Part shown: in pieces, positions 23,601 through 30,300 of the stretch
How the letters are laid out: each line of letters starts with the position of its first letter
How positions within the stretch are numbered: position 1 is the stretch's first letter
DNA from: Sphingobium chungbukense
Lineage (GTDB): Bacteria; Pseudomonadota; Alphaproteobacteria; Sphingomonadales; Sphingomonadaceae
Reading direction: 5' to 3'
Assembly: GCF_001005725.1 (NCBI RefSeq)
Contig: NZ_LBIC01000020.1
Span: 1 to 64,000, forward strand
Length of the DNA: 64,000 bases
Translations under genes and position numbers: made by a program
Notes under the pieces: generated by a model
Told to the model about the DNA's origin: nothing
The model's database searches: none
The model's input: only the letters and a program-made list of their open reading frames with translations

Positions 23601-26600
23601 CATCGTCACGACCCTGGGCGACTTCTCTTACGGTGTGTTCGCGCAATCCGTGGGCGCTGGTGGCGGCTCCGGCGGTTTTTCGGCCGGCGGGGCCATCGGT
23701 CTCGAGGGCGACGCGGACTCCAGCATTGGCGCTGGCTCTGGCGCGGGCGGCGGTATTGGTGGCCAGGTTGCGGTGACCAATGCCGGCACAATCGGCACGG
23801 CTGGCGCCGGCTCGGTCGCGGTGTTCGCGCAGTCGATCGGCGGCGGCGGTGGCGCGGGTGGTTTTGCGGCCGGCGGCGGGTTGACGCTGCAGGGCGGCGC
23901 TGCGTCCAACACCATCGGCAGCGGCGGCGGCGCGGGTGGCACTGGCGGGGATGTGACCATCGCATCTTCGGGTGAAATCCTGACCGCGGGCGCCAATGCG
24001 ACCGCCATTTTCGCCCAGTCGGTTGGCGGCGGTGGCGGCAAGGGCGGATTTGCGGTTGGCGCAGCAGGCGGCGATGCGGCGTCTGCCTCGACAGTCGTGG
24101 GCGGCGCAGGTGGTGACGGCGGTGACGGCGGCGTGGTGGCGATCAGCAATGATGTCACCGGCAAGGTCGTTACGCGCGGCGCACTTTCCTATGCGGTGTT
24201 CGCCCAGTCGGTTGGCGGCGGCGGTGGCCAGGGCGGCTTTGCGGCCGGTGGTGCTCTTTCCGTCAGCGATGATGCAACCTCCAGCGTTGGTGGTGGCTCT
24301 GGTGCGGGCGGCGGCATCGGCGGCGATGTTACGCTCACCAATCTCGGCGAGATCGGCACCACGGGCGACGGATCGCTTGGCGTGTTCGCGCAATCGGTGG
24401 GCGGTGGCGGTGGCGCAGGCGGCTTCGCGGTCGGCGGTGGGCTGTCGGCGCAAGGTGCCTCCGCATCGAATGCCATTGGCGGGCAAGGCGGTGTCGGCGG
24501 GGCCGGCGGTCTCATCGACCTCGAAAATGGCGGCGAGATCACCACGCTCGGCGCCAACGCGACGGGCCTGTTCGCGCAGTCGATCGGGGGCGGCGGCGGT
24601 GTCGCCGGCTTCGCGGCAGGTGGCTCTGCATCGCAGGCAGGCGCGGTTTCGCAGAATGTCGGCGGCGACGGCGGCTCGGCAGGCGCGGGTGGCGACATTG
24701 TCATCGGCAACCTGGCCGACGCCAGGATCGAGACTCACGGCGCGATTTCCTACGGCGTCTTCGCGCAATCGGTTGGCGGTGGTGGCGGCACTGGCGGCTT
24801 TGCCGCGGGCGGCGCGCTCGCTGTCAGCGACAATGTCGAGAACGTCATCGGCGGCGGTTCCGGTGGTGCGGCCGGCGCAGGTGGAACGATCAGCTTCGGC
24901 AATGCCGGGCAGGTGGTCACGCTGGGCGACGCGTCGATTGGTGTTTTCGCGCAATCGGTCGGCGGGGGCGGCGGCGCAGGCGCGTTCGCGGCGGGCGGTG
25001 GCCTCTCAGCCCAGGGCGCTGCGGCGAACACGGCTGTCGGTGGCGCGGGCGGTGACGGCGGCGCAGGCGGCCGCATCGATCTCGTCAACAGTGGGTTGGT
25101 GGCGACGGCGGGCGATTCCGCGGTGGCTATCCTCGCGCAGTCGGTTGGCGGCGGCGGCGGCGTCGGCGGCTTTGCCGTCGGCGGCACCGCATCACGTCTC
25201 AATGCGGCCTCGGACACCGTCGGCGGCTCCGGCGGCGCGGGTGGCGAAGGTGGCGACATCACGCTCACCAACGCATCGACCGGTGAAATCCTGACCGAAG
25301 GCGCGTTCGCCTATGGCGTGCAGGCCCAGTCCATTGGAGGTGGCGGCGGCAATGGCGGCTTTGCGGCGAGTGGCACGCTTGCGCTCGATGGCGATGCTGC
25401 CTCCTCCATCGGAGCGGGTAGCGGCGCCGGCGGTGGCCGGGGCGGCGCGATAACCCTGTCCAATGATGGCCTGATCCAGACCGGCGGCGCGGGGGCCATC
25501 GCTCTCTTCGCCCAGTCGGTCGGCGGCGGCGGCGGGGCCGGTGGCTTTGCCGGTGGCCTGACGGGATCGGGCGACAGCGCCTTCAGTTCAACTATTGGCG
25601 GTGCCGGCGGCGATGCGAGTGTCGGTGGTGACATCGTCGTCAGCAACACGGGCCAGATCCATGCGGCGGGCGACAATTCCGCGGGCATCTTCGCGCAATC
25701 CGTGGGCGGTGGCGGCGGCGCCGGTGGCTTCTCACTCGCCGCAAGCGGCGGGATGTCCAGCCTGTCCAACAGTCTTGGCGGTAGCGGCGGCGCGGGCGGC
25801 GACGGTGGCGCGATCAGGGTTACCAACGCGGCGGATGCGACGATCGTGGCCGACGGCCTCCTTTCCTACGGCGTGTTCGCACAGTCCGTGGGCGGCGGCG
25901 GCGGCAAAGGCGGCTTTGCCGTCGATGGCAGCCTGGCGGCTGCAGGTTCGGTCAGTTCGAACCTGGGCGCGGGATCCGGCGCCGGCGGTGGCAACGGCGG
26001 CCGGATCGATATCGACAATGGCGGCAATGTGCTGGCGAAGGGCGCGGGTTCGGTTGCGGTGTTCGCGCAATCGATCGGCGGCGGTGGCGGCGCAGGTGGC
26101 TTCGCAGGCGGCCTGTCGGTCGGTCAGGGCGGGGCGATCGCACAGAGCGTGGGTGGCGCGGGTGCCGGCGGCGGCATCGGCGGCGATATCACGCTGGCCA
26201 ATAGCGGCATCATCCAGACCCTCGATGCCAATTCGATGGGCGTCTTTGCCCAATCGGTCGGCGGCGGCGGTGGTCTTGGCGGCTTCTCGATCGCGGGTTC
26301 GGCGACCTCGGGCAGCGGCACCTCGACCAGCCTCGGCGGGTCCGGAGGCGCGGGCGGCGACGGCGGCACGATCGCGATCTCCAACAGCGGTGTCGTCAAT
26401 ACCAAGGGCGACCTTTCCTACGGCGTCTTCGCGCAGTCGATTGGCGGCGGTGGCGGTGTCGCGGGCATGGCTGTCTCCGGCACGCTCAGCAGCGGCCTTG
26501 ACGGCCTGACATCGGCCATTGGCGGCACTGGCGGAGCTGGCGGTGACGGCGGTGCCATCACGGTCACCAACAGCGGCGACATTATCGTCGAAGGCGCGGC

Positions 26601-29600
26601 GTCGGTGGGCATCCTTGCCCAATCGATCGGCGGTGGCGGCGGGGCCGGGGGCTTCTCCGGCGCGCTCAGCGTGTCGGGTGGAACGCTCGGCAATCAGGTC
26701 GGCGGCCAGGGCGGTGGCGGCGGTGATGGCGGCGACGTCACGGTCACGTCGACCGGCAGCATCGTCACGCTGCAGGATGACTCCGTCGCGGTGCTCGCCC
26801 AGTCGATTGCCGGGGGCGGGGGCCAGTCAGCGTTCGCCATTTCGGCTCAGGTCGGTGCGTTCGATTTCGTCAATCTTGGCCTGGGCGCCCACGGCGATGG
26901 CATCAGCGGCAAGCAAGGCAAGGTCGTCGTCAATCTCTCGGGCGGCACGATTCAGAGCGCAGGCGCGCTTTCCTATGGCGTGCTTGCGCAGGCGATCGGT
27001 GCGGGCGGCGGCAATGCCGCCATCTCGGTCCCCGATCCCCTCGAGGTTGGTGCAGGCGGCCTTGCGCTCCAGCTCGGCAGCACGGGCGGTGTCGCCGGCG
27101 ACGGTAATGTCGTCGATGTCACCAATGCCAACGAGATACTGACGCTGGGCGCGGGAGCCGTGGGCTTCTCCGCACAGTCGATCGGCGGCGGCGGCGGCAT
27201 GGAGGGCGTCACAGGTGACGTCCATCTCGGCGGCGGCGACGGCATCTGGTCGACCACGGTCGGCGGTAGCTCGACGTCTTCCGGATCGGGCCAAGCCATC
27301 ACCATCGCCAATACAGCGGCGATCGTCACGCAGGGCGACAACGCCATCGGTCTCCTCGCCCAGTCGGTTGGCGGCGGCGGCGGCAACGGCAGCATGTCAC
27401 TCGGCCTTACGGAGGGCTCGCTTTACGGCCTCAACCTCAATGTGGGCGGATCGCAGACGACCGCTAGCAATGGCGGTGACATTGAGTTCACGACGTCGAC
27501 TGGCGGCATTGAAACCGCAGGCAACCTTGCATCTGGCCTTGTCGTGCAGTCGATCGGCGGGGGTGGCGGCGTCGCTGGCTTCACGTCGATTGACGGCGCG
27601 GACATCGGTGAGGGCGGTATCACGCTCTCTGCCGGCGCGACCGGCGGTGCGGGTGGCGATGGCGGCAATATCTCGCTCACCCAGAAGGCGAACATCGTCA
27701 CGAGCGGCGCCGGCGCGAACGCGGTGTTGATCCAGTCGATCGGCGGTGGCGGCGGCTATGCCGGCATCGACAATAGTGGCCAAGCGGCGACCGTGAACGG
27801 ACTCCGACTTGGCGGCGGTGCGAACGGCTCCGGCGGTGCAATCGACTTCACCCTTGATGCCGGTGTCCAGACGAGCGGTGCCGGCGCGGTCGGCGTCGCG
27901 GTCCAGTCGATCGGCGGCGGCGGCGGCATGCTCACCAGCATCGGCTCATCCGTCGATACACCGCTGGAGGTTGGGACCACGGGCGGCGCGACCGGCGACG
28001 GCGGCGCGGTCAAGGTTGCGACCAACGGTGTCATCCAGACCAGTGGCGCAGGATCGACCGCTCTCATCGTACAATCGATCGGCGGCGGCGGCGGTTCCGC
28101 GGTTGCCGTTGATGCGACCGGCGCGGTTCAGCAACCGGATGTCGTGCAGGCAAGTTCGGCTCCCGCCGCGCGCACCTTCTCGACCTTCAGCACGTTCGCG
28201 TCCCTGGCCTCGCCTGCTGGCGTCGGCGATGGCGGCGCTGTCGATGTGACGATCGGCGCGGCGATCCATGCCACAGGTGACCAGGCAAATGGTGTGGTTG
28301 TCCAATCCATTGGTGGTGGCGGTGCCTCTGGCGGGTCGCTTGCTGGTGCAGGCGCCGGCGGCGGACTTCACCTGACGGTCAATGCCGACGTCACCGCCAG
28401 CGGTGCGGGCGCCACGGCACTTGTCGCCGAAAGCAGTGGCGGGAACGGCGCTGCGCCGATCATCGTCGATATCGGTGCAGTCGAGGTTGTTGGTGGGATC
28501 GGCGGCCATGCCCTGTCGCTCTTGGGCGGCACGGACAATAGCGTCACGAATGCTGGCACGCTTGCGACCCAGGATGGTCAGGACGGCATGGTGATCTATG
28601 CCCAAGGCGGCAACAACAGCATCACCAACAGCGGACTGATCGTCGGTTCGATCGACCTGGGCGCGGGCAACAACAGCTTCACCAACACCGAGGGCGGCAT
28701 CTTCCTTGCCGGTCCGATCGTGAACATGGGCACTGGCACCTTCACCAACTCGGGTATCATCAATCCGGGCGGCGCGGGCGTCGTCGCTAATCTCAACGTC
28801 AGCGGCGGTCTGTCGATGACGTCGACGAGCGTCTACAATGTCGATCTCGACTTCAAGACCGGCACGGCCGACAAGGTCATCGTCTCGGGCGGTGCGTCGC
28901 TCGCCGGCTCCCTCACCACCAATCTGCTCAACCTGGGTTACGCCCAGACCGGGCACCATGGTCTTGTGGTCATGGACGCAGCCGCCGGCATAACCGGCCA
29001 GGACAGCATCAGCCTGATCGCGCCCAACTCGGCGGTCGCGACCTTCAGCCTCGGCTATCCGTCCGCTCAAGAGCAGTCGCTCGATTATGTCATCGAATTC
29101 TCGCCTGAGGGGCTCAACGCGCGCCAGGCCAGGATCGGCAGGGTACTCAATCGCATCCAGATGACGCCGACCGCTGCGTTCGCTCCGACCGCTGCCGCGA
29201 TCATTGCCATTCCCACTGTGTCGGCCCTGGGGACGATCTACCAGAGTCTGACGGGCGAAGGCACGACCGCAGCGCAGTCGGCGACGCTCTCGGCGGTTTC
29301 GAACAGCCATGACATCGTCGAGAGCCAGATCGGCACGCGGGTGGGATCCTACGCGGCAGCCTACCGCCCCGAGCCGACCGGCAAACTATGGCTGGCGATG
29401 AAGGCCGGTCGTCAACGGCTGGACGGCACAGATGGCGCATTCGACATGCGTTCGAACGGCTTCGACATCCAGGGCGGCTGGGACTACCGGCCCAATGCAC
29501 GCACTGTGGTTGGCGCTACGTTCGGCTACGATCGCGAGCGGTTCGCGGTAGCCGGCGTGGACACGTCAGGCAAGGCGCAGGTCTATACCGGCGGCGTCTA

Positions 29601-30225
29601 TGGCGGCATCAACCCGGGCGTGTGGACGATCAGCGCAAGCCTGCTCTACAGCGCTGCGGACACGTCGCACACCCGCTTCATGACAGTGCCGGGGGCCGGC
29701 AGCGTCAATGCCTATGGCGACTACAGCATGCATGCATGGTCGAGCCGCGCGCAGGTCGGCTATCGCATCGGGCTTGGCGATGTGCAGTTCCAGCCCTTTG
29801 GCGCGCTCGAAGCGACGCGGCTCAGCCTACCCGCCTATCATGAGACATCGGCCACCTCGGACGGCGAGCCCGGTGCGCTCAGCCTTGCCTTCGATGCCAA
29901 GCGGATGACCCGGACACGTAGCTTCCTTGGCACGGATGTCGCGGGACGGATCAGCCTGTCGGGCAGCAGCGAACTCATCACAACGCTGCGCGGGACCTGG
30001 ATCCACGATTTCGACACGTCCCGGTCGGTCATCGCATCCTTTGCGAATGCACCGGTCGAGAAGTTCGAAACCTTCGGCGCCCCGGCGGTGAAGGACAGCG
30101 GCCGTTTCGACCTGCGCACCACCCTGCGCAACAGGAACTTCGACTTCCAGGTCGGTGGCAGCGCAACCGTTGGCGCGGGCTATAGTGACGTCAGCGTCCA
30201 GGCCGGCATCAGGATCAGAATGTGA
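8680..30225 (+). CDS. Giant repeat autotransporter adhesin, 7,181 residues
   Basis: A type V secretion autotransporter. The N-terminus (about 1-54) is a long signal region ending near AAAHAAD; a second ATG at 8710 is an alternative start, and neither has a clear ribosome-binding site. A Pro-Thr linker follows (about 56-72), then about 170 residues without the repeat. From about residue 247 to 6590 the passenger consists of roughly 100 copies, estimated from length, of a 60-64-residue Gly-rich unit with the core GIFAQSVGGGGGNGGF, then GG.GG.GG..G.V.V...G.I.T.G. A short asparagine-rich stretch and a linker precede the C-terminal beta-barrel (about 6900-7181). Such Gly-rich units normally build a beta-solenoid. 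It should form a very long surface fibre for adhesion or biofilm. The last residue is Met rather than the usual Phe or Trp. The uninterrupted 21.5-kb frame implies selection for function. Confidence 0.93.
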   Translation: MQGASLRISNMRDRQLGGRARSIAAARIWRTSVSIVALSMISAPGGPIVAAAHAADPTPTPTPTPTPTPTPPPIVVPPVGGQILNPSTGAFETVTEVQPPMMVTTDQNNMILLATQVGQTFTVTTGDGSTIYTVTAVTLNGEGKPTSVSLTDADNNVSDTEVVTSVAPATNATSAAQVSFPAAGTGEHLYRNVSRGGNGGNGHAGALFIKAGNGGAGANGGTFNDTLGASYGQIISNSFNTAGVIVQSIGGDGGRGGNGYLFANGGRGGDAGVGGDVTFSNSNKVTTTGGSSYGILVTSSSGRGGDGGSGFLSSGGSGGGSPGIGGDATVTNSGEVATSGAGSIGVYAQSLGGSAGNGGGSFGIVASAGGGSYGGIGGDARVNQNGTVQTAGVGAHGVYAQSVGGSGGDGGAGGGLFADGSNGGAGGAGGTATITAGSSSSTSTTGDYAHGLFAQSIGGGGGNGGVTAGAIALGSEGSEGSDGGSVSVTVSEGATISTAGLGSYGIMAQSIGGGGGSAGVTAGLASLGGGGEGGGDGGNVTVSTGATITTTGEDGKGIFAQSVGGGGGSASGSGGLVSLGGSGAGGGDGGTVTVTQTAGGSATTDGDWADAIFAQSVGGGGGSGSGSVGLVGLGGSGASGGRGGTVTVNNAGTLRTRGANARGIFAQSVGGGGGAGGNSAGLVGIGGGGAGTSPGGNVSVTNSGAIFTRGLGSTGIVAQSVGGGGGDGGSSVGLVSIGGEGGGGGDGGNVGVSNSGSISTQGDKALGIIAQSIGGGGGNGGSTGGVLSIGGDGGDGGDGGQVALGQTGLVSTSGDDATGIFAQSIGGGGGNGGSAVSAGAFVSAAFGGSGGGGGDGGAVCVNTNANCTVAQSDAGAAYIETFGDRSAGLFAQSIGGGGGNGGFAISAAAGIGGSAAMAFGGSGGSGGDGDKVLVGFQGSISTQGVLSDGIFASSVGGGGGNGGFSVAAGASLGGSMAMSFGGAGGAGGRGGSVTVNSAADITTNDDQSRGILAQSIGGGGGNGGFAASATIGVGAITGTFGGAGGAGSNGSTVDVTSVGNISTKGIQADAIFAESVGGGGGNGGFAVGLAGGAAGAVSLTFGGAAGNGGSAGAVSVSSTGTLSTDGLSSNGIFAQSVGGGGGNGGFAVSGAIGGTGALSASFGGTGANGGHGAGVTVDNDGDVITNGDLSNGILAQSVGGGGGNGGFAASVSGGGVGAAGLSMGGQGANGGQGGIVRVESVGNIATNGIAAAGILAQSVGGGGGNGGMALSASGGGTAGASLTFGGGGGNGGSASAVTLNSQGDIWTDGDSSQGLFAQSLGGGGGNGGGAISVAGGMAGGASLAFGGSGGNGGAGGAVNLSSIGNITTNGANADAIFAQSLGGGGGNGGFAISVAGGQFGALTASMGGTGGAGGTASNVTLSSEGTLITEGDFAAGARAQSIGGGGGNGGFAISASGAQFGAVSLAFGGEGGSGGTAGNVMLTSIGDVMTDGANAQGLFAQSVGGGGGNGGFAVSASGAQYGAASISFGGSAGNGAIAGNASLSNTGTIVTLGDFSAGAQVQSIGGGGGNGGWSASAAGGQYGAVGLSFGGEGGGGGAAGDVSLISTGDIGTAGAQSNGLFAQSVGGGGGNGGFAASAAGAQYGAAALSFGGGAGSGSDAGTVTLANDGMIVTEGTMSNGILAQSVGGGGGNGGFSVAVSGAQYAAPAIALGGAGGNGGKGDDVSVDSNGDISTGGDLAYGILAQSLGGGGGNGGFALSGSIAFNANGLGASIAVGGQGGIGATAGDVRLTSAGDIYTAGAGSVGLFAQSVGGGGGNGGFAGALSLSQGNAVGVGIGGNGGTGNRAGDVDLSSVGNVSTLGDNAAGIQAQSIGGGGGNGGFSLTATATVKGQSIGRNEGGSGGSGGVAGTVDVTSTGTVQTSGNLSNGIFAQSVGGGGGSGGFSVSVGLSAEGSADTQGIGGNGGTGNDADAVTVTAEAGADASIEGYSVVTRGTGSNAIFAQSVGGGGGSGGFAVGGAFSAEDDATSNQVGGGGGAAGNASTVSVVNVGQIATLGATSNGIFAQSVGGGGGSGGFAVGAGVAVKKDAESSVGGGEGGAAGDADDVSVDTTGLVYTEGANSNGVLAQSVGGGGGVGGFTVGASFSAEADSTSDSVGGAGGSGGNAGNVDVIAREGITTKGAGSNGVFAQSVGGGGGSGGFAVGAVIALEGEAKSNVGGGEGSLGGTAGDVSVASSGTIWTEGASANGIFAQSVGGGGGNGGFSAGLGLSTKGETTSTTVGGAGGGGSISGDVLVDADSDIRTMGQAATGILAQSIGGGGGTGGFSVGGAISLEGKAESYVGGGGGGTGSDAGDVIVRGSGVIQTDGDDANGVFAQSVGGGGGSGGFSVGLGLSMKNEAASDSVGGTGGGAGNSGDVNVERSGDILTGGANATGILAQAIGGGGGRGGFAVGLGASLEGNASSSVGGGGGGTAGNAGAVTLSQTGTIITQGDNSAGVFAQSVGGGGGSGGFSVGAGFSLDGGSASTSVGGSGAGGGSAGDVSVNVDGDIGTDGRLSHGIFAQSVGSGGGSGGFSVGGSFSLDGDTSSTVGGGEGGTGGDAGNVEVAGNGIIVTKGTSANGIFAQSVGGGGGSGGFAVGLDFSSSGSAANETTGGSGGSGGSGGDVTVDREGAIGTEGDGANGILAQSIGGGGGQGGFVVGLGFSLDKDASSKVGGGGGGLGNTAGDVSVTQVGSISTAGVSANGIFAQSVGGGGGSGGFAVGAAFSSEGDSSSSSVGGDGSVGGTSGNVTVTQTGDIGTVGALSNAILAQSIGGGGGSGGFSVGAGASISGKAESDVGGGGGGTGGDAGSVSVTSEGIFTTEGFNASGIFAQSVGGGGGIGGFSVGAGLASDGGAASSNVGGGGGAGGNASAVTISHSGGIATEGVQANGIFAQSVGGGGGVGGFAVGAGASLKDDANSSVGGGAGGAAGSASDVSVAQTGLVITKGDAANGVLAQSIGGGGGVGGFSVSAALSSEGGAASEATGGAGGSSGNAGKVDVTVDGDIQTDGAHARGVFAQSVGGGGGAGGFAVGAGASIAGDAGSATGGGLGGASGNADAVTVDVTGNIITNGLGSSAIIAQSVGGGGGAGGFAVGAGLSSDGGSSAETTGGGGGSAGHAGAVKVTHTGGIETFGDQSGAVLAQSIGGGGGSGGFGVGGALSVSGAASSEVGGGEGGAAGDADTVDVANFGDIYTHGTNSAAITAQSIGGGGGQGGFSVSAGAALAGADAVSSSTGGAGGSAGTGSDVTVTSVGNINLFGDHSRGIVAQSIGGGGGAGGFSVTGAIATQGSGASDSVGGAGGAGNSAGSVTVNSNGQILTRGDGSNAVLAQSIGGGGGAGGFSGSLAAAAGGGSANSSVGGNGGIGSDAGDVSLTLSGAVGTLGNNSAAIVAQSIGGGGGVGGFSIGASFASDGEGASDVTGGSGGDGGVGADVLVNNSALVQTHGSLSAGILAQSIGGGGGAGGFAASATLALGEGAASTATGGQGGGGQNAGKVTVQNSGDIYTFASASNGIVAQSIGGGGGQGGFAGSFTISSTSEAVNNSLGGAGGAGGDADAVKVVNTGDILVNGDRSVAIMAQSIGGGGGSGGFSLGLGASQATAANDAVGGSGGAGGNAGAVEVGNGSDGSIITTGRFGYAVFAQSIGGGGGAGGFATGGALSVSEGAASRIGGGEGGAAGDGSDVAVNNYSLIQTSGVGATAVFAQSIGGGGGAGGFAAGAGLAGGSDSALSNTIGGGAGTGGSAGNVRLFNDGSILTEGASATAVLLQSIGGGGGKGAFAVGGALSMGGAASDNVGGEGGAAGSAGDVTLTNTAGATIVTKGAMSIAIQAQSIGGGGGAGGFSAGAGLALDGDAESSVGAGSGGAGGSAGAVTITNAGNVGTMGDNALAVLAQSIGGGGGSGGFAVSGGLSAQGGAVNNSVGGQGAGGGSGGLVSISNSGTIQTLGTNATAVLAQSVGGGGGVGGFSAGAAAANADAASNLVGGDGGVAGDGGDVTIVNAETGIIETLGAFSNGVYAQSIGGGGGSGGFAAGGALGIEGDVTSKVGAGSGGAGGDGGAIGIVNGGSVLTAGDNAIAIFAQSVGGGGGQGGFAAGGGLSAQGGGASDNVGGAGSGAGDGGRVTIESTGSVGTLGQNATAVFAQSVGGGGGAGGFSVGAAASQADSASSNIGGNGGGGGAGGDVTLANGSGTITTQGALSYGVYAQSIGGGGGAGGFAAGGSIGLEGKAESTVGGGAGGAGGQGGLVTLTNDGLIATKGAGSVAMFAQSVGGGGGAGGFAVGAGLSAQGGAASDAVGGSGGAGGDGGLVSITTNGHVQTEGANAAAIFAQSVGGGGGKGGFSVGASASQADSASSIVGGSGGDGGLGGDVNVENGADGSVATLGALSYAVFAQSVGGGGGAGGFTAGGALSLEGNASSTIGAGEGAGGGAGGIVSVSNAGSIGTAGDGSLAVFAQSIGGGGGAGGFAAGGGLSAQGGAASSNVGGAGGDGGAGGTVAITNAGAIQTEGANATAIFAQSVGGGGGQGGFSVGAAGAQAESASNVVGGTGGAGGDGGDVTIASSQGGQIVTLGDFSYAVFAQSVGAGGGSGGFAAGGAVGLESDANSTIGAGSGAGGGLGGIVSLNNAGTIGTAGNGSVAVFAQSVGGGGGAGGFAAGGGLSAQGGAASEVIGGAGGGGGAGGTVDLINSGLVQTEGANAAAIYAQSVGGGGGKGGFSVGAAGAQADSASNVVGGTGGAGGAGGDVTLANNGVDATITTLGDFSYAVFAQSVGAGGGSGGFAAGGAISLEGDTHSTIGAGEGAAGGGGGVVSLVNAGRIGTAGNGSVAIFAQSIGGGGGAGGFAAGGGLSAQGGAMSSNIGGAGGAGGTGGTVDILSSGIVQTEGANATAIFAQSIGGGGGQGGFSVGGAGAQGKSASNVIGGSGGDGGDGGDVTIGNEAGGIVTTLGDFSYGVFAQSVGAGGGSGGFSAGGAIGLEGDADSSIGAGSGAGGGIGGQVAVTNAGTIGTAGAGSVAVFAQSIGGGGGAGGFAAGGGLTLQGGAASNTIGSGGGAGGTGGDVTIASSGEILTAGANATAIFAQSVGGGGGKGGFAVGAAGGDAASASTVVGGAGGDGGDGGVVAISNDVTGKVVTRGALSYAVFAQSVGGGGGQGGFAAGGALSVSDDATSSVGGGSGAGGGIGGDVTLTNLGEIGTTGDGSLGVFAQSVGGGGGAGGFAVGGGLSAQGASASNAIGGQGGVGGAGGLIDLENGGEITTLGANATGLFAQSIGGGGGVAGFAAGGSASQAGAVSQNVGGDGGSAGAGGDIVIGNLADARIETHGAISYGVFAQSVGGGGGTGGFAAGGALAVSDNVENVIGGGSGGAAGAGGTISFGNAGQVVTLGDASIGVFAQSVGGGGGAGAFAAGGGLSAQGAAANTAVGGAGGDGGAGGRIDLVNSGLVATAGDSAVAILAQSVGGGGGVGGFAVGGTASRLNAASDTVGGSGGAGGEGGDITLTNASTGEILTEGAFAYGVQAQSIGGGGGNGGFAASGTLALDGDAASSIGAGSGAGGGRGGAITLSNDGLIQTGGAGAIALFAQSVGGGGGAGGFAGGLTGSGDSAFSSTIGGAGGDASVGGDIVVSNTGQIHAAGDNSAGIFAQSVGGGGGAGGFSLAASGGMSSLSNSLGGSGGAGGDGGAIRVTNAADATIVADGLLSYGVFAQSVGGGGGKGGFAVDGSLAAAGSVSSNLGAGSGAGGGNGGRIDIDNGGNVLAKGAGSVAVFAQSIGGGGGAGGFAGGLSVGQGGAIAQSVGGAGAGGGIGGDITLANSGIIQTLDANSMGVFAQSVGGGGGLGGFSIAGSATSGSGTSTSLGGSGGAGGDGGTIAISNSGVVNTKGDLSYGVFAQSIGGGGGVAGMAVSGTLSSGLDGLTSAIGGTGGAGGDGGAITVTNSGDIIVEGAASVGILAQSIGGGGGAGGFSGALSVSGGTLGNQVGGQGGGGGDGGDVTVTSTGSIVTLQDDSVAVLAQSIAGGGGQSAFAISAQVGAFDFVNLGLGAHGDGISGKQGKVVVNLSGGTIQSAGALSYGVLAQAIGAGGGNAAISVPDPLEVGAGGLALQLGSTGGVAGDGNVVDVTNANEILTLGAGAVGFSAQSIGGGGGMEGVTGDVHLGGGDGIWSTTVGGSSTSSGSGQAITIANTAAIVTQGDNAIGLLAQSVGGGGGNGSMSLGLTEGSLYGLNLNVGGSQTTASNGGDIEFTTSTGGIETAGNLASGLVVQSIGGGGGVAGFTSIDGADIGEGGITLSAGATGGAGGDGGNISLTQKANIVTSGAGANAVLIQSIGGGGGYAGIDNSGQAATVNGLRLGGGANGSGGAIDFTLDAGVQTSGAGAVGVAVQSIGGGGGMLTSIGSSVDTPLEVGTTGGATGDGGAVKVATNGVIQTSGAGSTALIVQSIGGGGGSAVAVDATGAVQQPDVVQASSAPAARTFSTFSTFASLASPAGVGDGGAVDVTIGAAIHATGDQANGVVVQSIGGGGASGGSLAGAGAGGGLHLTVNADVTASGAGATALVAESSGGNGAAPIIVDIGAVEVVGGIGGHALSLLGGTDNSVTNAGTLATQDGQDGMVIYAQGGNNSITNSGLIVGSIDLGAGNNSFTNTEGGIFLAGPIVNMGTGTFTNSGIINPGGAGVVANLNVSGGLSMTSTSVYNVDLDFKTGTADKVIVSGGASLAGSLTTNLLNLGYAQTGHHGLVVMDAAAGITGQDSISLIAPNSAVATFSLGYPSAQEQSLDYVIEFSPEGLNARQARIGRVLNRIQMTPTAAFAPTAAAIIAIPTVSALGTIYQSLTGEGTTAAQSATLSAVSNSHDIVESQIGTRVGSYAAAYRPEPTGKLWLAMKAGRQRLDGTDGAFDMRSNGFDIQGGWDYRPNARTVVGATFGYDRERFAVAGVDTSGKAQVYTGGVYGGINPGVWTISASLLYSAADTSHTRFMTVPGAGSVNAYGDYSMHAWSSRAQVGYRIGLGDVQFQPFGALEATRLSLPAYHETSATSDGEPGALSLAFDAKRMTRTRSFLGTDVAGRISLSGSSELITTLRGTWIHDFDTSRSVIASFANAPVEKFETFGAPAVKDSGRFDLRTTLRNRNFDFQVGGSATVGAGYSDVSVQAGIRIRM
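8854..8889 (+). repeat. Hexanucleotide tandem repeat coding for a Pro-Thr tract
   Basis: Five perfect CCCACA units (8854-8883) plus one CCCACG. It codes for the Pro-Thr run just after the signal peptide of the giant autotransporter. Because the unit is 6 bp, slippage changes linker length without breaking the frame. Confidence 0.8.
9420..28440 (+). repeat. About 100 tandem ~186-bp coding repeats, with higher-order periods
   Basis: The repeat DNA spans about 19 kb of the giant autotransporter. The unit is 60-64 codons and recurs as a diverged tandem array around a GGCGGCGGCGGC core. Between about 20,500 and 25,000 the block coding for GGGLSAQGGAAS recurs near 20510, 21070, 21630, 22192, 22752, 23313, 23874, 24433 and 24998, about 560 bp apart, which is three units. 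Earlier segments (about 13,000-13,900 and 14,500-18,500) alternate in pairs instead. This shows block duplication of multi-unit segments. Confidence 0.85.
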
Positions 30226-30300
30226 CCCGGTGACGCTTCCCTACCATTTGCACACCCCTTCCAATCGGCATTTCGCTCGCGTGATAACAGGAGACAGAAA

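Noticed and set aside
9420..28440. Possible CRISPR-like array because of regular repeats.
   Set aside because: The repeats are protein-coding, diverged and contiguous, with no unique spacers of constant size.
11310..29310. Many long minus-strand and alternate-frame frames (up to 555-591 codons, for example 13765-15432, 15693-17468, 21541-23157, 23251-24954) across the giant adhesin.
   Set aside because: They are shadows of the GGC-rich repeat: they code for Pro/Ala/Arg-only text that mirrors the repeat and lack starts with ribosome-binding sites and any domain.
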